Of a stretch of DNA of 64,000 nt, positions 42,809 through 51,321 are shown one piece after another (the first letter of the stretch is position 1; every line of letters starts with the position of its first letter). The stretch comes from Marivivens donghaensis (GTDB lineage: Bacteria > Pseudomonadota > Alphaproteobacteria > Rhodobacterales > Rhodobacteraceae), in assembly GCF_030410045.1 (NCBI RefSeq), contig NZ_JAUFRA010000005.1, positions 558,001-622,000 on the forward strand, in the 5' to 3' direction. The notes beneath the pieces were generated by a model. The model saw only the letters and a program-made list of their open reading frames with translations. It made no database searches and was not told where the DNA came from. The translations under genes were made by a program, and so were the position numbers.

Positions 42809-43774
42809 ATGTCTCAGATTGCGCCCCTTTTGAATGATTTAGCGGAAGGCCCCGAGGGCGGGTCCGCCGCTTGGCTAACCACCAAAGACGATGTCACGAT
42901 TCGCGTGGGCCATTGGCAGCGCGCGGGATCAAAGGGCACCGTTCTGCTATTTCCGGGGCGCACTGAATACATCGAAAAATATGGCAAGGACGCTGGACTT
43001 CTGCTGGATCAGGGGCTCGACGTCATTGCCATTGATTGGCGCGGTCAGGGGCTATCAGACCGCCCTTTAACGAACCGCCTCTTGGGGCATGTAGAGAAAT
43101 TCACGGACTATCAGCACGATGTGGATGCGGTCGTTGCCTACGCTCGCGCACAATCCTGCCCTGAACCCTTCTTTCTATTGGCCCATTCAATGGGGGGATG
43201 CATTGGCCTCCGCGCCTTGCACAACAGATTGCCGGTAAAGGCTGCCGTTTTCTCTGCCCCTATGTGGGGCATCAAATTCGCACCATTTATCAAAACCGTT
43301 GCGTGGGGGCTGACCTCGCTCGCTCGGCCGATTGGGCTGTCACGCACCTTAGCGCCTGGGCAGCTCGAGGAAACTTACGTCGCCCGCGCACCGTTTGAGG
43401 GCAACAGCCTGACCACCGATAAATCGATGTTTAAATACATGAAACGTCAGGTGGAATTGATGCCTGATCTGGCGTTGGGTGGGCCCACGATGCAATGGCT
43501 GCACGAGGCAATGGTGGAAATGAGCGCCCTCGGCGACATGACCCCGCCACCAATCCCGACGATCACTCTGCTCGGCACAGATGAATCAATCGTCGATTCC
43601 AACGCTGTGAAAGCCATCATGCAACATTGGGCCAACGGCACGCTGCATATGTTCGATAGCGCACAACACGAAATTCTGATGGAGCGCCCTGCGATCCGCG
43701 AGGCGGCCTTTGCCCTGCTCACCGCACATTTTCACGCACATCTGACCGATTCAAACATCCCTGAAACCGCCTGA
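42809..43774 (+). CDS. Alpha/beta hydrolase, lysophospholipase L2-like
   Basis: A 321-residue serine hydrolase. The nucleophile elbow is LLAHSMGGCIGLRAL near residue 127, with the oxyanion region LFPGRTEYIEKYG, a glycine-rich turn in DWRGQGLSDRP, and the late catalytic His in DSAQHEILMERP. The Asp is probably in LLGTDESIVD. These proteins resemble PldB-type monoglyceride or lysophospholipid lipases. Coupling to an SCP2 lipid carrier supports a lipid substrate, although specificity is inferred. Confidence 0.9.
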   Translation: MSQIAPLLNDLAEGPEGGSAAWLTTKDDVTIRVGHWQRAGSKGTVLLFPGRTEYIEKYGKDAGLLLDQGLDVIAIDWRGQGLSDRPLTNRLLGHVEKFTDYQHDVDAVVAYARAQSCPEPFFLLAHSMGGCIGLRALHNRLPVKAAVFSAPMWGIKFAPFIKTVAWGLTSLARPIGLSRTLAPGQLEETYVARAPFEGNSLTTDKSMFKYMKRQVELMPDLALGGPTMQWLHEAMVEMSALGDMTPPPIPTITLLGTDESIVDSNAVKAIMQHWANGTLHMFDSAQHEILMERPAIREAAFALLTAHFHAHLTDSNIPETA

Positions 43775-43781
43775 GCCTTTC

Positions 43782-43819
43782 ATCTGTCGATCACCGCGAC
43801 TATCTGTTGATCAACAGAT
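43782..43819. promoter_or_regulatory. Paired ATCTGT-type repeat and palindrome before pepF
   Basis: ATCTGTCGATCA (43782-43793) and ATCTGTTGATCA (43802-43813) are near-identical copies 20 bases apart, two helical turns. The second copy is half of an 18-bp perfect palindrome, ATCTGTTGATCAACAGAT (43802-43819), 17 bases before the pepF start. This looks like an operator for an unidentified dimeric regulator. Confidence 0.6.
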
Positions 43820-43836
43820 GAAGAAAAGGATCCGTC

Positions 43837-45654
43837 ATGTTCGCAAAGACCCGTGTTTTCGACGCCAACCCTTCGGGCGGCAAAGACCTTGGCCAATTGC
43901 CTGAATGGGACCTGACCGACCTTTATACCGCCGACGATAGCGCGGAACTGAAGCGGGATATGGCTTGGCTCGAAAGGGAATGCGCCGCTTTCGCTGCCGA
44001 CTACGAAGGCAAGCTCGCCACCCTATCCGCAGACGAACTGCTGACCGCCATCCAGCGTAACGAAAAGATCAGCGAGATCGCGGGCCGCATCATGTCTTAT
44101 GCAGGGCTGCGCTATTACCAGCTGACGACCGACGCTGGCCGCGCGAAATTCATGTCCGACTGTCAGGACAAGATCACGACTTTCACCACGCCGCTCGTGT
44201 TCTGGAGCCTTGAGTTCAACCGTATTGAAGATGCCCACTACGACGCGCTGATGGAATCGAACGCTGACCTCGCGCGTTATAAACCCGTCCTCGACCGTAT
44301 GCGGGCGATGAAGCCTTACCAGCTCTCGGATGAGTTGGAAAAATACCTCCACGATGCTTCGGTCGTGGGATCGACGGCATGGAACAAACTGTTCGATGAA
44401 ACCATCGCAGGTCTGAAATTCACCATCGATGGTGAAGAGAAAAACATCGAAGCCACGCTCGACCTGCTATCCGATCAAAACCGTGATGAACGCGAAAAAG
44501 GGGCGCGTGAATTGGCGCGTGTCTTTGGTGACAACATCAAAACTTTTGCCCGCGTTCACAACACGCTCGCCAAAGAAAAAGAGATCGACGACCGCTGGCG
44601 TGGGTTCGAAAGCCCGCAGATGGCGCGTCACCTGTCTAACCACGTCGAACCTGAAGTGGTCGAGGCACTGCGCACTGCCGTTGTTGAAGCCTACCCGCGC
44701 CTGTCGCACCGCTACTACGCGCTGAAGGCTAAATGGCTTGGCCTCGACAAACTACAGGTTTGGGATCGCAACGCCCCCCTCCCGATGGAAGCGGATCGCA
44801 CCGTCAAATGGGACGAAGCTGAGAAGATCGTCATGGATGCCTACGGCGCCTTTGATCCGCGCATGGCCGACATTGCCGAACCGTTCTTTACCAAGGGCTG
44901 GATTGACGCTGGCGTCAAAGCGGGCAAGGCCCCCGGCGCATTTGCACATCCGACCGTCACGACCGTGCACCCCTATGTCATGCTGAACTATCTGGGCAAG
45001 CCACGGGACGTGATGACTTTGGCTCATGAACTGGGTCATGGTGTCCATCAGGTTCTTGCTGCAAAACAAGGTGAATTCCTATCCGACACACCTCTCACTC
45101 TTGCGGAAACCGCATCAGTGTTCGGCGAAATGCTGACCTTCCGCAAACTGCTGACAGGCGCGAAGGATGATACCGAACGCAAGGTGATGCTGGCGGGTAA
45201 GGTCGAGGACATGATCAACACGGTCGTTCGTCAGATCGCTTTCTACGACTTCGAATGTAAACTCCACGCGGCCCGTCGCGAAGGTGAACTGACGCCCGAG
45301 GACATCAACGCGCTGTGGATGAGCGTTCAGGGCGAAAGCCTCGGCCCAGTGTTCGAATTCATGCCAGGGTATGAGACGTTCTGGGCCTACATCCCGCACT
45401 TCGTGCATTCGCCGTTCTACGTCTACGCCTACGCCTTTGGCGATAGCCTCGTGAATGCGCTCTATACGGCTTACACCGAACAGGGCGACGCGTTTAAGGA
45501 CAAGTATTTCGACATGCTGTCTGCTGGCGGGTCGAAGCACCATAAAGAACTGCTCGAACCCTTCGGCCTTGATGCCTCTGACCCAGCGTTCTGGAACAAA
45601 GGGCTGTCGATGATCGAAGGCTTCATCGACGAACTGGAAGCAATGGAAGGCTAA
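43837..45654 (+). CDS. pepF: Oligoendopeptidase F, M3 family
   Basis: A cytoplasmic zinc peptidase that degrades short peptides. The 605 residues carry the metal motif HELGHGVHQ near residue 392, with the third ligand in TLAETASVFGEML about 25 residues later. Upstream is GAFAHPTVTTVHPYVMLNYL and downstream HFVHSPFYVYAYAFGDSLVN, both typical of the family. The ATG at 43837 has AAAGGA upstream. It is followed by a terminator that overlaps the leader of the dipeptidase gene. Confidence 0.95.
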   Translation: MFAKTRVFDANPSGGKDLGQLPEWDLTDLYTADDSAELKRDMAWLERECAAFAADYEGKLATLSADELLTAIQRNEKISEIAGRIMSYAGLRYYQLTTDAGRAKFMSDCQDKITTFTTPLVFWSLEFNRIEDAHYDALMESNADLARYKPVLDRMRAMKPYQLSDELEKYLHDASVVGSTAWNKLFDETIAGLKFTIDGEEKNIEATLDLLSDQNRDEREKGARELARVFGDNIKTFARVHNTLAKEKEIDDRWRGFESPQMARHLSNHVEPEVVEALRTAVVEAYPRLSHRYYALKAKWLGLDKLQVWDRNAPLPMEADRTVKWDEAEKIVMDAYGAFDPRMADIAEPFFTKGWIDAGVKAGKAPGAFAHPTVTTVHPYVMLNYLGKPRDVMTLAHELGHGVHQVLAAKQGEFLSDTPLTLAETASVFGEMLTFRKLLTGAKDDTERKVMLAGKVEDMINTVVRQIAFYDFECKLHAARREGELTPEDINALWMSVQGESLGPVFEFMPGYETFWAYIPHFVHSPFYVYAYAFGDSLVNALYTAYTEQGDAFKDKYFDMLSAGGSKHHKELLEPFGLDASDPAFWNKGLSMIEGFIDELEAMEG

Positions 45655-45698
45655 GACTTTCCCCAAGGTTTCGCTTGCGCGAATGGGTTGGCTAACGC

Positions 45699-45731
45699 AC
45701 CCTCCTCCACAACTTGGGGGAGGGTTTTCTT
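45699..45731 (+). terminator. Terminator carrying the ribosome site of the next gene
   Basis: ACCCTCCTCC (45699-45708) pairs with GGGGGAGGGT (45716-45725), ten pairs with one T-G, followed by a T-rich tract. It ends pepF but the right arm GGGGGAGGG is also the ribosome site for the dipeptidase start at 45732, so stem formation would hide it. Confidence 0.8.
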
Positions 45732-46910
45732 ATGCTGCGGTTCATCAAACGTCTCTTGGCCGTCGTGCTGGTTTGGATCATCGTTGGTGCGGTCGGATTT
45801 TTTACTTTCGCGCCCGCCTACGTCGAAAAGTCCCGCAACAACGTGATCGCACACACCCCCTACCCTGTGTCTGACGCAGGTGCCGCACTGCACGCTGACC
45901 TCATCATCGGGGATTGGCACGCCGATAGCCTGTTGTGGAACCGCGACCTGACCGAACGCGGGAGCTATGGCCAAGTTGACCTGCCACGTTTGACCGAAGG
46001 CAATGTTGCGGTCCAAATGTTCACCGCCGTCACGAAATCTCCAGCGGGTCAGAACTACGATGAAAACTCGGGCGATGCGCTCGACAACATCACGCTCTTG
46101 GCCATCGGCCAATTGTGGCCGCCGCGCACGTGGAACAGCCTATTAGAACGGGCGCTTTACCAGTCTGAGAAACTTCATGCATTTGCCGAAGCCGCCCCAG
46201 ATCAGCTGTATATTGTGACAACAAAAGCCGAACTGGACGCCGTGATCGCGGAACGTGCGACAGGGTCACAGGTCACCGCTGGCCTTCTGGGGATTGAAGG
46301 CGGGCATCCGCTCGAGGGCGAATTGGTAAACATGGATGTGCTCTATGCTGCGGGGTATCGCCTCATTGGGTTACAGCACTTCTTTGACAACGAACTCGGC
46401 GGGTCGCTCCATGGCACAGGGAACCACGGCCTCACCGAATTTGGCAAGCAGGTGGTGGAGAAAGCCGTGGCTGACGGCTGGATCATCGACCTCGCCCATT
46501 CGTCCGAACAGGTTGCCCGCGACGTTCTGGCCATGACTGATGTGCCAATTGTGGTAAGCCACGGCGGGCTCCACGGACATTGCCCTGTCAAACGCAACTT
46601 CCCTGATGCCTTGATGCGTCAGATTGCCGAGACGGGCGGCGTGATCGGGATGGGATATTGGGCGGATGTGGTCTGCGGGGACATAACGCCCGAGGGCATC
46701 GCGGATATGATCGTCGCAGCGATTGCAGCCGTGGGGGAGGATCACGTCTCACTTGGTTCTGACTTTGACGGATCAGTTGAAACGGCGTTCGATACCTCCG
46801 AACTGCCCGCATTAACCACGGCGCTTTTGAACCGTGGTCTGGACGATGACACCATCGCAAAGGTGATGGGCGGCAACATGCTCCGCGTGCTGCGCGCCCG
46901 TCTGAATTAA
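45732..46910 (+). CDS. Membrane dipeptidase, M19 family
   Basis: A 392-residue binuclear zinc dipeptidase related to renal dipeptidase. A membrane segment sits at residues 8-30 (LLAVVLVWIIVGAVGFFTF), so it is anchored facing the periplasm. Metal ligands fit IGDWHADSLL near 63 (HxD), LLGIEGGHPLEG near 180, and IVVSHGGLHG near 270, with LGSDFDGS near 340. The ATG at 45732 is preceded by GGGGGAGGG, seven bases away. Such enzymes cut D- or L-dipeptides, possibly wall fragments. Confidence 0.92.
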   Translation: MLRFIKRLLAVVLVWIIVGAVGFFTFAPAYVEKSRNNVIAHTPYPVSDAGAALHADLIIGDWHADSLLWNRDLTERGSYGQVDLPRLTEGNVAVQMFTAVTKSPAGQNYDENSGDALDNITLLAIGQLWPPRTWNSLLERALYQSEKLHAFAEAAPDQLYIVTTKAELDAVIAERATGSQVTAGLLGIEGGHPLEGELVNMDVLYAAGYRLIGLQHFFDNELGGSLHGTGNHGLTEFGKQVVEKAVADGWIIDLAHSSEQVARDVLAMTDVPIVVSHGGLHGHCPVKRNFPDALMRQIAETGGVIGMGYWADVVCGDITPEGIADMIVAAIAAVGEDHVSLGSDFDGSVETAFDTSELPALTTALLNRGLDDDTIAKVMGGNMLRVLRARLN

Positions 46911-46913
46911 GCG

Positions 46914-47879
46914 TTACTCTGCCGCCAGAACCATATCAGTCATAGCCTGCGTGCCACGGCTGAACTCTAGCGGACACGGATAAGCAGCGCCTGTGCGAAT
47001 GGTTTTGCCAAAGTTTTCGACCTGCAGCACATACTGGTTCACCGTCGGCCAGCGTTCAACGTGGCGTTCGGTGGCAGGTGCTTCAAGGATGAGTTCGGCA
47101 ATATCGTAGACGCCCGCGTTAAACGGTGCCGTGAGGGTGATATGCCCCGCAGTTCCGTGGAACGTGATGTGTTGACGGTTCGCCATGCGCATCGACACGG
47201 TGCCCTGATAGGCAAACGACGGGAATTCGGCCATGACTTGAGTGAACACGTCGACGCCGTTTTCGCGGACGATATGCGCGTTGCGGATGCTGACAGGTTC
47301 CTCACCCGCCACAAAACGGGCAGAGCCAAAGGCATAGACACCAATGTCACCCAACGCACCGCCACCTGTTTCAGGCTTGTTGCGGATGTTGTTGGTGTCC
47401 TCCGCATTGTTAAAGCTGAACACGGTATCCACGAGCATCAGATCCCCGATCACACCGCTGGCGAGCAGCTCTTTGGCGCGGGTGAATTGCGGGTGATGGA
47501 CGATCATATAGGCTTCGGCCGCCAAAAGACCCGACGCATCACGAGCAGCGATGATCGAGTCAAAATCCGCCTCTTTCATCGCCATCGGTTTTTCACAGAG
47601 AACGTGTTTCCCAGCAGCCAGCGCTTTGAGCGTCCATTCGACATGGAGGTGGTTCGGTAGCGGAATATAGACGGCTTCAACCTCAGGATCAGCGAGAAGC
47701 GCATCGTAGCTGTCGTGGATAACGAGGTTCGGGTTGAAAGCCTGAAAATCAGCGGCTTTCTCGGCGCTGGATGTGGCGAGCGCGTAGAACTGCGCCCCCT
47801 CAGCAGCATGGATCGCCCGCGCCATATGTTCACGCGCAAACTTTGCGGCCCCCAAAATACCCCACTTTATAGATTTCAT
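46914..47879 (-). CDS. Gfo/Idh/MocA-family oxidoreductase
   Basis: A 321-residue NAD(P)-dependent sugar or polyol dehydrogenase. The Rossmann motif is IKWGILGAAKFAREH at the start, followed by YIPLPNHLHVEWTLKAL and GKHVLCEKPMAM near 92 with the catalytic Lys, and the GGGALGDIGVYAFGSARFVA helix near 168 with the tyrosine-type site. The start at 47879 matches the family. The substrate is not evident. It converges on the dipeptidase with a 3-base gap and follows rpoH on the same strand by 94 bases. Confidence 0.93.
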   Translation of the reverse strand: MKSIKWGILGAAKFAREHMARAIHAAEGAQFYALATSSAEKAADFQAFNPNLVIHDSYDALLADPEVEAVYIPLPNHLHVEWTLKALAAGKHVLCEKPMAMKEADFDSIIAARDASGLLAAEAYMIVHHPQFTRAKELLASGVIGDLMLVDTVFSFNNAEDTNNIRNKPETGGGALGDIGVYAFGSARFVAGEEPVSIRNAHIVRENGVDVFTQVMAEFPSFAYQGTVSMRMANRQHITFHGTAGHITLTAPFNAGVYDIAELILEAPATERHVERWPTVNQYVLQVENFGKTIRTGAAYPCPLEFSRGTQAMTDMVLAAE

Positions 47880-47972
47880 CGCGGCTCTCCCTGTTCGCGC
47901 TAACAGAAACAACCTAGACCGCACCAAACCCAAGGGCAAGGTGCGGCCAAGGCCGAGGGAGGAAACAGTAGG

Positions 47973-48869
47973 TTATGCTGGGATCAGCATACCCTTTTCG
48001 ATGGCCAGTTCTTGCATCCGCTTTTGGAGCTTTTCAAAAGCGCGGACTTCGATCTGGCGAATACGTTCGCGGCTGACGTCATATTGCGCCGACAAATCCT
48101 CAAGCGTCACAGTCTCGTCGGCAAGGCGGCGCTGAACGAGGATGTCTTTCTCGCGCTCATTCAGAACCTCCATTGCCTGCGCCAACAATTCGCGACGTGC
48201 CGTCAGTTCATCATGCTCTTCATAAGCAACAGCCTGATTGGCGTCCTCGTCTTCGAGCCAGTCTTGCCATTGGGTTGAACTGCCGTCCTCGGTGCCGACG
48301 GTCGCGTTCAGCGATGCGTCAGCACCCGACATACGGCGGTTCATGGAGATTACTTCTTCCTCTGTCACGCCCAGATCAGTTGCGATCCGTTTGACGTTGT
48401 CGGGATGCAGATCACCCTCTTCGAGCGCACCAATGCGATTCTTTGCCTTACGCAGGTTAAAGAACAGCTTCTTTTGCGCAGAGGTTGTCCCCAGTTTCAC
48501 AAGGCTCCACGAGCGCAGGATGTATTCCTGAATAGACGCACGAATCCACCACATGGCGTAGGTCGCCAGACGGAAGCCTTTTTCAGGGTCAAACCGTTTG
48601 ACCGCCTGCATCAGACCGACGTTCGCTTCAGAGATCACTTCTGCTTGCGGCAGGCCATAACCACGGTAGCCCATCGCGATTTTCGCCGCGAGGCGCAGGT
48701 GCGAGGTCACAAGTTTATGTGCCGCACCGCTGTCTTCGTGATCCACCCACCGTTTGGCGAGCATATATTCTTCTTCAGGCTCCAGCATCGGAAAACGCCG
48801 AATTTCCTGCATATAGCGGTTTAATCCTTGTTCCGGCGACGGTGCCGGCAGGTTGGTATAACTACTCAT
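47973..48869 (-). CDS. rpoH: RNA polymerase heat-shock sigma factor RpoH
   Basis: A 298-residue alternative sigma factor. Region 2 is VTSHLRLAAKIAMGYRGYGL and FRLATYAMWWIRASIQEYIL; the RpoH box is QKKLFFNLRKAKNRIGALEE near 130; region 4.2 ends in YDVSRERIRQIEVRAFEKLQ. The RpoH box identifies it. The ATG at 48869 begins MSSYTNLPAPSPEQGLNRYM. Species in this group often carry two RpoH proteins; which one this is cannot be judged. rpoH promoters in related bacteria are heat-responsive. Confidence 0.95.
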   Translation of the reverse strand: MSSYTNLPAPSPEQGLNRYMQEIRRFPMLEPEEEYMLAKRWVDHEDSGAAHKLVTSHLRLAAKIAMGYRGYGLPQAEVISEANVGLMQAVKRFDPEKGFRLATYAMWWIRASIQEYILRSWSLVKLGTTSAQKKLFFNLRKAKNRIGALEEGDLHPDNVKRIATDLGVTEEEVISMNRRMSGADASLNATVGTEDGSSTQWQDWLEDEDANQAVAYEEHDELTARRELLAQAMEVLNEREKDILVQRRLADETVTLEDLSAQYDVSRERIRQIEVRAFEKLQKRMQELAIEKGMLIPA

Positions 48870-48919
48870 TCCAATCCCCCAATTCACTCGAACCCTTCGA
48901 TGTTTAAGGGCTTAACATC

Positions 48920-48948
48920 CATATGGTGGCGCTATCATCCCCGTTCAA
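48920..48948 (-). promoter_or_regulatory. Predicted promoter of rpoH
   Basis: On the minus strand TTGAAC (48948-48943) and CATATG (48925-48920) are 17 bases apart, about 50 bases before the rpoH start. An overlapping TTGACC lies just upstream. CTTGA is also part of the heat-shock -35 consensus, so RpoH self-control is possible. Confidence 0.4.
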
Positions 48949-49049
48949 GGGGTCAACAACGTTCCTTCTACGCAAATGTAGCAAGCCTCCGTCGCTCTGC
49001 TAGGGGCAAAGCGGCGCAGTCACGCAGTCGGGAAAGATGTTTCAGTCGA

Positions 49050-50078
49050 TTATGAACCGCCCAAAGCAGTCAAAAGCGCCTGCATATCCTCGGGCAAATC
49101 GGATTCGAATTCGATCCATTCACCTGTGACAGGATGTTCAAACCCCAACGTCGCCGCATGGAGCGCCTGACGCGAAAATGCTGCAGCAGCCTCGGCACCT
49201 GCTTCGCCGATGGCTTTGACGTTCAGTTTGCGACGGCCACCGTAAACAGGATCACCGATCAGCGAATGACCAACGTGGGCCATATGCACGCGAATCTGGT
49301 GCGTACGGCCTGTTTCCAGCCAGCACTCCAACAGCGCAGCCACCGGCGGCACACCAAGGGATTCGATGATCCGCGCCCGTGTTACCGCATGGCGGCCTTG
49401 GGTAAAGCTCACCGCTTGCCGTTGGCGGTCGGTTTTATGGCGACCGAGGAACGTTTGGACCTTGAGGATATTGCCCGGTTCAAAGTTCGTCCCTTTAACC
49501 CCGTGAATACGCGGATCATTCTGGTCAGGCGCACCGTAGCAGATCGCGAGGTAGCGACGATTGACGCTGTGATCCTCGAACTGCGCGGCGAGTCCATGGT
49601 GGGCGCGATCGCTCTTTGCCGCAACCAAAAGGCCGCTTGTGTCCTTGTCGATGCGATGCACGATACCGGGGCGCTTTTCGCCGCCAACACCCGATAGGCT
49701 ATCGCCGCAATGATGGATCAGCGCATTCACCACGGTGCCATTGGGCGTGCCGGGTGCAGGATGAACCACCATGCCAGCGGGTTTATCAATCACGATCAGA
49801 TCGTCATCCTCATAAACCACGACCAGCGGGATATCTTCGCCAACGATGTGACTCTCGATGGCCGCTTCAACGGTTACAGTGATCTCATCACCTTCAGAGA
49901 CCTTGAACCGTGGGTTTTCAACCACCGCACCGTTGACCGTCACAGCCCCCGTTTCGATCAAACGCCCCAGACGCGAACGGCTCAGATCGGCCTCTGCTGG
50001 CACATCGCGCGAAAGCGCCTTATCAAGACGCGGAGGCGGATTTTCCGCGATGGTAAACGATACAAGGGTATGGGCCAT
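49050..50078 (-). CDS. rluD: 23S rRNA pseudouridine synthase, RluD type
   Basis: A 342-residue RluA-family enzyme with an N-terminal S4 domain (SRSRLGRLIETGAVTVNGAV) and a catalytic domain with HRIDKDTSGLLVAAKS near 130 (the catalytic Asp) and ETGRTHQIRVHMAHVGHSLI near 230. It modifies uridines in helix 69 of 23S rRNA in E. coli. Its start codon overlaps that of the divergent gene by two bases at 50077-50078, so its promoter must lie inside the other gene. Confidence 0.93.
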   Translation of the reverse strand: MAHTLVSFTIAENPPPRLDKALSRDVPAEADLSRSRLGRLIETGAVTVNGAVVENPRFKVSEGDEITVTVEAAIESHIVGEDIPLVVVYEDDDLIVIDKPAGMVVHPAPGTPNGTVVNALIHHCGDSLSGVGGEKRPGIVHRIDKDTSGLLVAAKSDRAHHGLAAQFEDHSVNRRYLAICYGAPDQNDPRIHGVKGTNFEPGNILKVQTFLGRHKTDRQRQAVSFTQGRHAVTRARIIESLGVPPVAALLECWLETGRTHQIRVHMAHVGHSLIGDPVYGGRRKLNVKAIGEAGAEAAAAFSRQALHAATLGFEHPVTGEWIEFESDLPEDMQALLTALGGS

Positions 50079-50376
50079 GGATCAGGCTCCTGAAAACGAT
50101 AGCGACCAGCCGCTCGTCACCTATCTGAAACGATTGGTCACGGCGATGGCCTTTGTGATGATTGCGGGGTTCGTAGTCCTTATCGGCACGCTTGTCATCC
50201 GCTTGAACGCCGATCCGATCCCCCTACCCGATCGCGTCACCCTTCCAGCCGGAGTTTCTGCTGTCGCATTTACTCAAGGCACGGACTGGTATGCGGTTGT
50301 AACCGACGCGGATACGATCCTCATTTACGACCGTAGCACGGACGCGCTGGCACAAACTGTCACCATCGACCGCTAA
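50077..50376 (+). CDS. Small single-pass membrane protein, divergent from rluD
   Basis: 99 residues: a short acidic cytoplasmic start, one membrane segment (LVTAMAFVMIAGFVVLIGTL), then a periplasmic tail of about 60 residues with TQGTDWYAVVTDADTILIYD. I think it belongs to a small family seen in this group (DUF6476), unverified. Function unknown. Its ATG overlaps the rluD ATG on the other strand, and AAGGGTATGG precedes it. Confidence 0.75.
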   Translation: MDQAPENDSDQPLVTYLKRLVTAMAFVMIAGFVVLIGTLVIRLNADPIPLPDRVTLPAGVSAVAFTQGTDWYAVVTDADTILIYDRSTDALAQTVTIDR

Positions 50377-50394
50377 CCTACTGGAAGTAAGGGA

Positions 50395-50471
50395 TGGTAC
50401 CACCTCCCCGGCTCGAACGGGGGACCTCTTGATCCACAATCAAGCGCTCTAACCAACTGAGCTAAGGCGGC
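50395..50471 (-). tRNA. tRNA-His (anticodon GTG), A73, no encoded G-1
   Basis: Read on the minus strand, the gene is 77 bases with an encoded CCA end. The acceptor stem GCCGCCT pairs with AGGTGGT (two G-T pairs), the D-arm has TAGCTCAGTTGGTTAGAGCG, the anticodon stem CTTGA/TCAAG holds loop TTGTGGA, and the T-arm is CCCCG-TTCGAGC-CGGGG. The discriminator is A, and the base before position 1 is T, so the G-1 usual for tRNA-His is neither encoded nor paired with C73. Confidence 0.95.
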
Positions 50472-50596
50472 ACTGGCGCGGGATTTAGACCGTGTGCCGA
50501 CGGATTGCAAGCGGCTAACACCGCTTTTTCTCACATCCCCTTGCAAGTTTCTTATTCGCTGGGATAGTCACGACCATCGACAGACAGGAGGCCACC

Positions 50597-50791
50597 ATGG
50601 GCATCAATACCGAACGCGACATCGAAGCGAATCTCCAGATCGGGCCGACCGACGCAGGTATGGTCCGTTTGTTCATCGAAGCGGATGGTGTGGAAATCCC
50701 GATGGATTTCGAACCAGAAGAAGCAGAAGAAATCGCAGAAGAAATGCGCGCCGCCGCAATGGCTGCTCGCGCAGCGTCTAAGAAGCGCTAA
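50597..50791 (+). CDS. Small acidic protein, function unknown
   Basis: 64 residues, MGINTERDIEANLQIGPTDA, ending in an acidic helix (EPEEAEEIAEEMRAAA) and basic SKKR. A strong AGGAGG seven bases before the ATG supports translation. It may be DUF6324, which I recall from this group but cannot check. Its end overlaps mmcB tail-to-tail by 14 bases. Confidence 0.78.
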   Translation: MGINTERDIEANLQIGPTDAGMVRLFIEADGVEIPMDFEPEEAEEIAEEMRAAAMAARAASKKR

Positions 50792-51236
50792 ATTTCGGAT
50801 CCCGCGCCGCCATCTGCCGCAGGGCTGCATGGCGGGCGAATTTATGGGTCATGACCTTACGACGCGCAGGGGCCAGCTTTGATTCGGGCCCCATGCGCAC
50901 AACTTCGCCGCCATAGCTGTCAGCGATAATCAGACCTGTATCATCGGGTAAAAGGTCCGTTGGGAAATCGGCATCGACTGCCCAAAAGAACCGATCACAC
51001 CATTCCAGATAGCCCTGCCATTTGTTGTCGGACTGAAAATCTGCGCGACTGGATTTGCATTCAACCACCCAAATTTCGCCTTTAGGCCCAAGTGCCATAA
51101 CGTCGACGCGCAAACCGCGGGTCGGAACCAATTCCTCGACCGTGACGAAATCATAGGTCAGCAAATGCCGACAAACCCCACGGGCAAGCAATTGTCCGGG
51201 CATCATCAGGCGGTCATCTGGCATCTCTAGGGTCAT
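50778..51236 (-). CDS. mmcB: MmcB-family DNA repair protein
   Basis: 152 residues with a PD-(D/E)XK nuclease-type core: the RVDVMALGPKGEIWVVECKS segment near 43 has the Asp and ExK spacing, followed by SDNKWQGYLEWCDRFFWAVD. This matches MmcB, a damage-inducible repair protein first named in Caulobacter. A LexA-type site stands 12 bases before the start, consistent with SOS control. Exact biochemical role is not known. Confidence 0.92.
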   Translation of the reverse strand: MTLEMPDDRLMMPGQLLARGVCRHLLTYDFVTVEELVPTRGLRVDVMALGPKGEIWVVECKSSRADFQSDNKWQGYLEWCDRFFWAVDADFPTDLLPDDTGLIIADSYGGEVVRMGPESKLAPARRKVMTHKFARHAALRQMAARDPKFSAS

Positions 51237-51247
51237 GCCAGAAACAT

Positions 51248-51262
51248 GAACAATAGGTGAAC
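51248..51262. promoter_or_regulatory. LexA (SOS) box upstream of mmcB
   Basis: GAAC (51248-51251), AATAGGT, GAAC (51259-51262). This is the direct-repeat GTTC-N7-GTTC type of alphaproteobacterial LexA site, read on the other strand, 12 bases from the mmcB start. Such a site occurs by chance about twice in 64 kb, so position is the main support. Confidence 0.78.
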
Positions 51263-51286
51263 ATTGGTCAAGTCATCTTGCGGGGC

Positions 51287-51315
51287 TTGATTGACGGAAC
51301 GCTGAGGACTATCTG
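51287..51315 (+). promoter_or_regulatory. Predicted promoter of the 6S-like RNA
   Basis: TTGATT (51287-51292) and TATCTG (51310-51315) are spaced by 17 bases; a start about seven bases on would be at 51322, where the RNA's paired 5' end begins. Confidence 0.5.
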
Positions 51316-51321
51316 CACCCT

